Source: an archaeon (GTDB taxonomy: Archaea > Thermoproteota > Nitrososphaeria_A > Caldarchaeales > Wolframiiraptoraceae). Taken from it: a stretch of 13,796 nucleotides of DNA. The notes below the pieces were generated by a model, which searched no databases, was not told the DNA's origin, and saw nothing but the letters and a program-made list of their open reading frames with translations. Both the position numbers and the translations under genes were made by a program. The stretch spans positions 1-13,796 of the forward strand of contig JAPDJZ010000167.1 in the NCBI GenBank assembly GCA_029258815.1, read 5' to 3'. Position 1 is the first letter of the stretch; the number at the start of each line of letters is the position of its first letter. Below are positions 12,230-13,796 of the stretch, one piece after another.

Positions 12230-13796
12230 ATGAAGGCCTACAGGATCTACGTCGTCGGAATGGTTCAGGGCGTGGGCTTTAGACCATTCGCCAGAAGAAT
12301 AGCAAAGATCGCAAATGTATGCGGTTACGTGAAGAACCTCGGCGGCGGAGAAGTCGAGATACACGTCGAATCGAACGACGAGGACTCGATCAACGAGTTT
12401 CTAAGGCTGTTGAGGGAGAGAAGGCCGCCGCCGGCTAAGCTCGAGCGCGTCGAAATCCGCGAAACCAAGCCGCTAAACCTAAGGGATTTCATCATCCTTA
12501 AGAGCGGTAGGGAGAAGAGATACGCTTCGGAGATCCCCCAAGACCTGGCGGTATGCGATGACTGCCTGCGGGAAGTACTCGATCCCGAGAGTAGATGGCA
12601 TGGTTATCCGTTTAATAGCTGCGCTTGGTGCGGGCCGAGATACTCGATGATATACAATCCGCCCTACGATAGGGAGAACACGTCGATGCAGGAATTCCCC
12701 CTCTGCGAGGATTTCCGGAGGGAATACGAGGACCTTTGGAACGAGAGGAGATATCATGCTCAGGGGATTAGCTGCCCGAGATGCGGGCCGAGAGTCTCCC
12801 TGCTCGATCGAAGGCTTAGGCGGATCGACGTCGATAATCCGATCCTCGAGGCCGCCAAGCTCATCAACGAGGGGGGGATCGTCGCCGTTAAGGGGATCGG
12901 GGGATATCACGTCGCCTGCCTCGCAAGCGATGATGAAGTCGTTTTAGAGCTTAGGAAGAGGAAGAGGAGGGCTCGAAGACCCTTCGCGGTGATGGTGCTC
13001 GACCTCGAGGTCGCCGAGAGACTCGTCGAGATACCCGAGGAGCTTAAAGAGCTTTTCACGAGCTATATCAAGCCTATAATGGTTCTGCCGAGGAGATCCC
13101 GGTGCCCCGTCTCGGATTACGTAGCCCCCTCCCTAAGGACCTTAGGCGTCATGCTCGCTTACACCCCGCTCCATTACCTCCTCCTGAACGCGACGAGGGA
13201 CAAGTTCCTCGTGATGACCAGCGGGAACCCGCACGGCGACCCCATGGTAAGCGACGATGCCCGGCTAAGGGATCTCACGAAGATCTCGGACTACATCCTA
13301 ACTCACAATAGGAGGATAGTTCACAGGGTTGACGACTCGGTTATTAGGCCGACCCACCGGGGCCCCGTCATCCTAAGATACGGCAGAGGGCTTGCTCCGA
13401 GAATCCTTAAACTAAGATATGGGTTGGAGAGGGGCGTGATGGCCTACGGCGGGGATCTCGAGACCAATTGCGCGATAGGCTTCGAGGATAAGATAATCCT
13501 AGCCCCCTATTCGGGGGATCTCGACAACCCTAGGGTTCTCAGGGAGCACGAGGAAAATCTCGGATTTCTCGCGAGATGCTACTCGCTCGACGAATACGAG
13601 CCAGTGATCGCCGCCGATCTGCATCCAGCGTATAGGTCTAGGATTGCCGCCGAGAGGCTTGCTTCGAGGAGGGGGTTGGAGCTTAAGCTCGTTCAGCATC
13701 ACCATGCTCATCTAGCCTCCGTTATGGCCGAGGTGGGCCACGACCCGGAGGAGCCCGCGGTGGGGGTCATGATCGACGGAGCCGGCTACGGCTTGG
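12230..13796 (+). CDS. hypF: Carbamoyltransferase HypF, 3' end outside window
   Basis: HypF uses carbamoyl phosphate and ATP to carbamoylate HypE. The frame is open for 522 codons from ATG 12230 to the window end, about two thirds of a usual HypF. An acylphosphatase domain comes first (VVGMVQGVGFRPF with Arg18, and Asn36). Next is a zinc-finger region: finger one has Cys109, 112, 131, 134, while finger two has Cys159, 182, 185 but Phe162 where the second cysteine is expected. A YrdC-like domain follows (INEGGIVAVKGIGGYHVACL, then TSGNPHGDPM at about 331-340). The Kae1-like domain begins with GGDLETNCAIG and includes VQHHHAH. The sequence ends inside the MIDGAGYG motif. Its place beside both hydrogenase operons fits a shared maturation role. 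Confidence 0.97.
   Translation, partial: MKAYRIYVVGMVQGVGFRPFARRIAKIANVCGYVKNLGGGEVEIHVESNDEDSINEFLRLLRERRPPPAKLERVEIRETKPLNLRDFIILKSGREKRYASEIPQDLAVCDDCLREVLDPESRWHGYPFNSCAWCGPRYSMIYNPPYDRENTSMQEFPLCEDFRREYEDLWNERRYHAQGISCPRCGPRVSLLDRRLRRIDVDNPILEAAKLINEGGIVAVKGIGGYHVACLASDDEVVLELRKRKRRARRPFAVMVLDLEVAERLVEIPEELKELFTSYIKPIMVLPRRSRCPVSDYVAPSLRTLGVMLAYTPLHYLLLNATRDKFLVMTSGNPHGDPMVSDDARLRDLTKISDYILTHNRRIVHRVDDSVIRPTHRGPVILRYGRGLAPRILKLRYGLERGVMAYGGDLETNCAIGFEDKIILAPYSGDLDNPRVLREHEENLGFLARCYSLDEYEPVIAADLHPAYRSRIAAERLASRRGLELKLVQHHHAHLASVMAEVGHDPEEPAVGVMIDGAGYGL

Noticed and set aside
1..13796. tRNA, rRNA, CRISPR arrays, insertion sequences or attachment sites
   Set aside because: I found no direct repeat arrays, transposase motifs or tRNA-like cloverleaf sequences. 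Almost all of the window is coding and the longest gap is about 100 bases.

Overview
The window looks like chromosomal DNA from an anaerobic, probably thermophilic archaeon. The evidence is compositional. GC content is high, arginine is written mostly as AGG/AGA, and isoleucine is often ATA. GTG and TTG starts are frequent, Shine-Dalgarno sites match the archaeal GGAGGTGAT consensus, and TATA-like boxes sit about 25-40 bases before first genes. The protein families resemble those of Thermococcales and TACK-group archaea such as Korarchaeota, but I cannot fix the taxon from sequence alone. The whole window concerns hydrogen metabolism and contains no mobile elements, RNA genes or CRISPR arrays that I can see.

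Bases 1-5207 (minus strand) are a tightly packed operon with the gene order of a complex I / F420H2-dehydrogenase core. Read 5' to 3' it encodes A-like, B-like, C-like, D-like, H, I, J N-terminal half, J C-terminal half, K, and the start of a proton-pumping antiporter-like subunit that runs off the window. The key point is that the D-like subunit is not a quinone-site NuoD. It keeps both paired-cysteine motifs of a [NiFe] active site, plus a C-terminal tail of the kind removed during hydrogenase maturation. The B-like subunit has the hydrogenase-type CxxC. The complex is therefore best read as an energy-converting group 4 [NiFe] hydrogenase with an unusually complete complex-I-like (Fpo-like) membrane arm, including a NuoA-like subunit. 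No NuoE/F/G or FpoF/O input module is present, so ferredoxin is the likely electron partner (inference).

Bases 5271-8093 are a maturation block. A hydrogenase maturation endopeptidase on the minus strand lies just upstream of the membrane operon. Divergent from it are hypD and hypE, which build the Fe(CN)2CO centre. The divergent promoter region lies at 5766-5865.

Bases 8188-12167 (plus strand) are hydB-hydG-hydD-hydA, four overlapping genes in the order of the Pyrococcus-type cytoplasmic sulfhydrogenase (group 3b, NAD(P)-linked). hypF follows from 12230 behind its own promoter and is cut by the window end.

Together the genes suggest two linked hydrogenases sharing maturation factors. The membrane complex would couple ferredoxin oxidation and H2 formation to ion pumping. 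The soluble enzyme would exchange electrons between H2 and NAD(P)H, and possibly polysulfide. hypA, hypB and hypC are not in the window.
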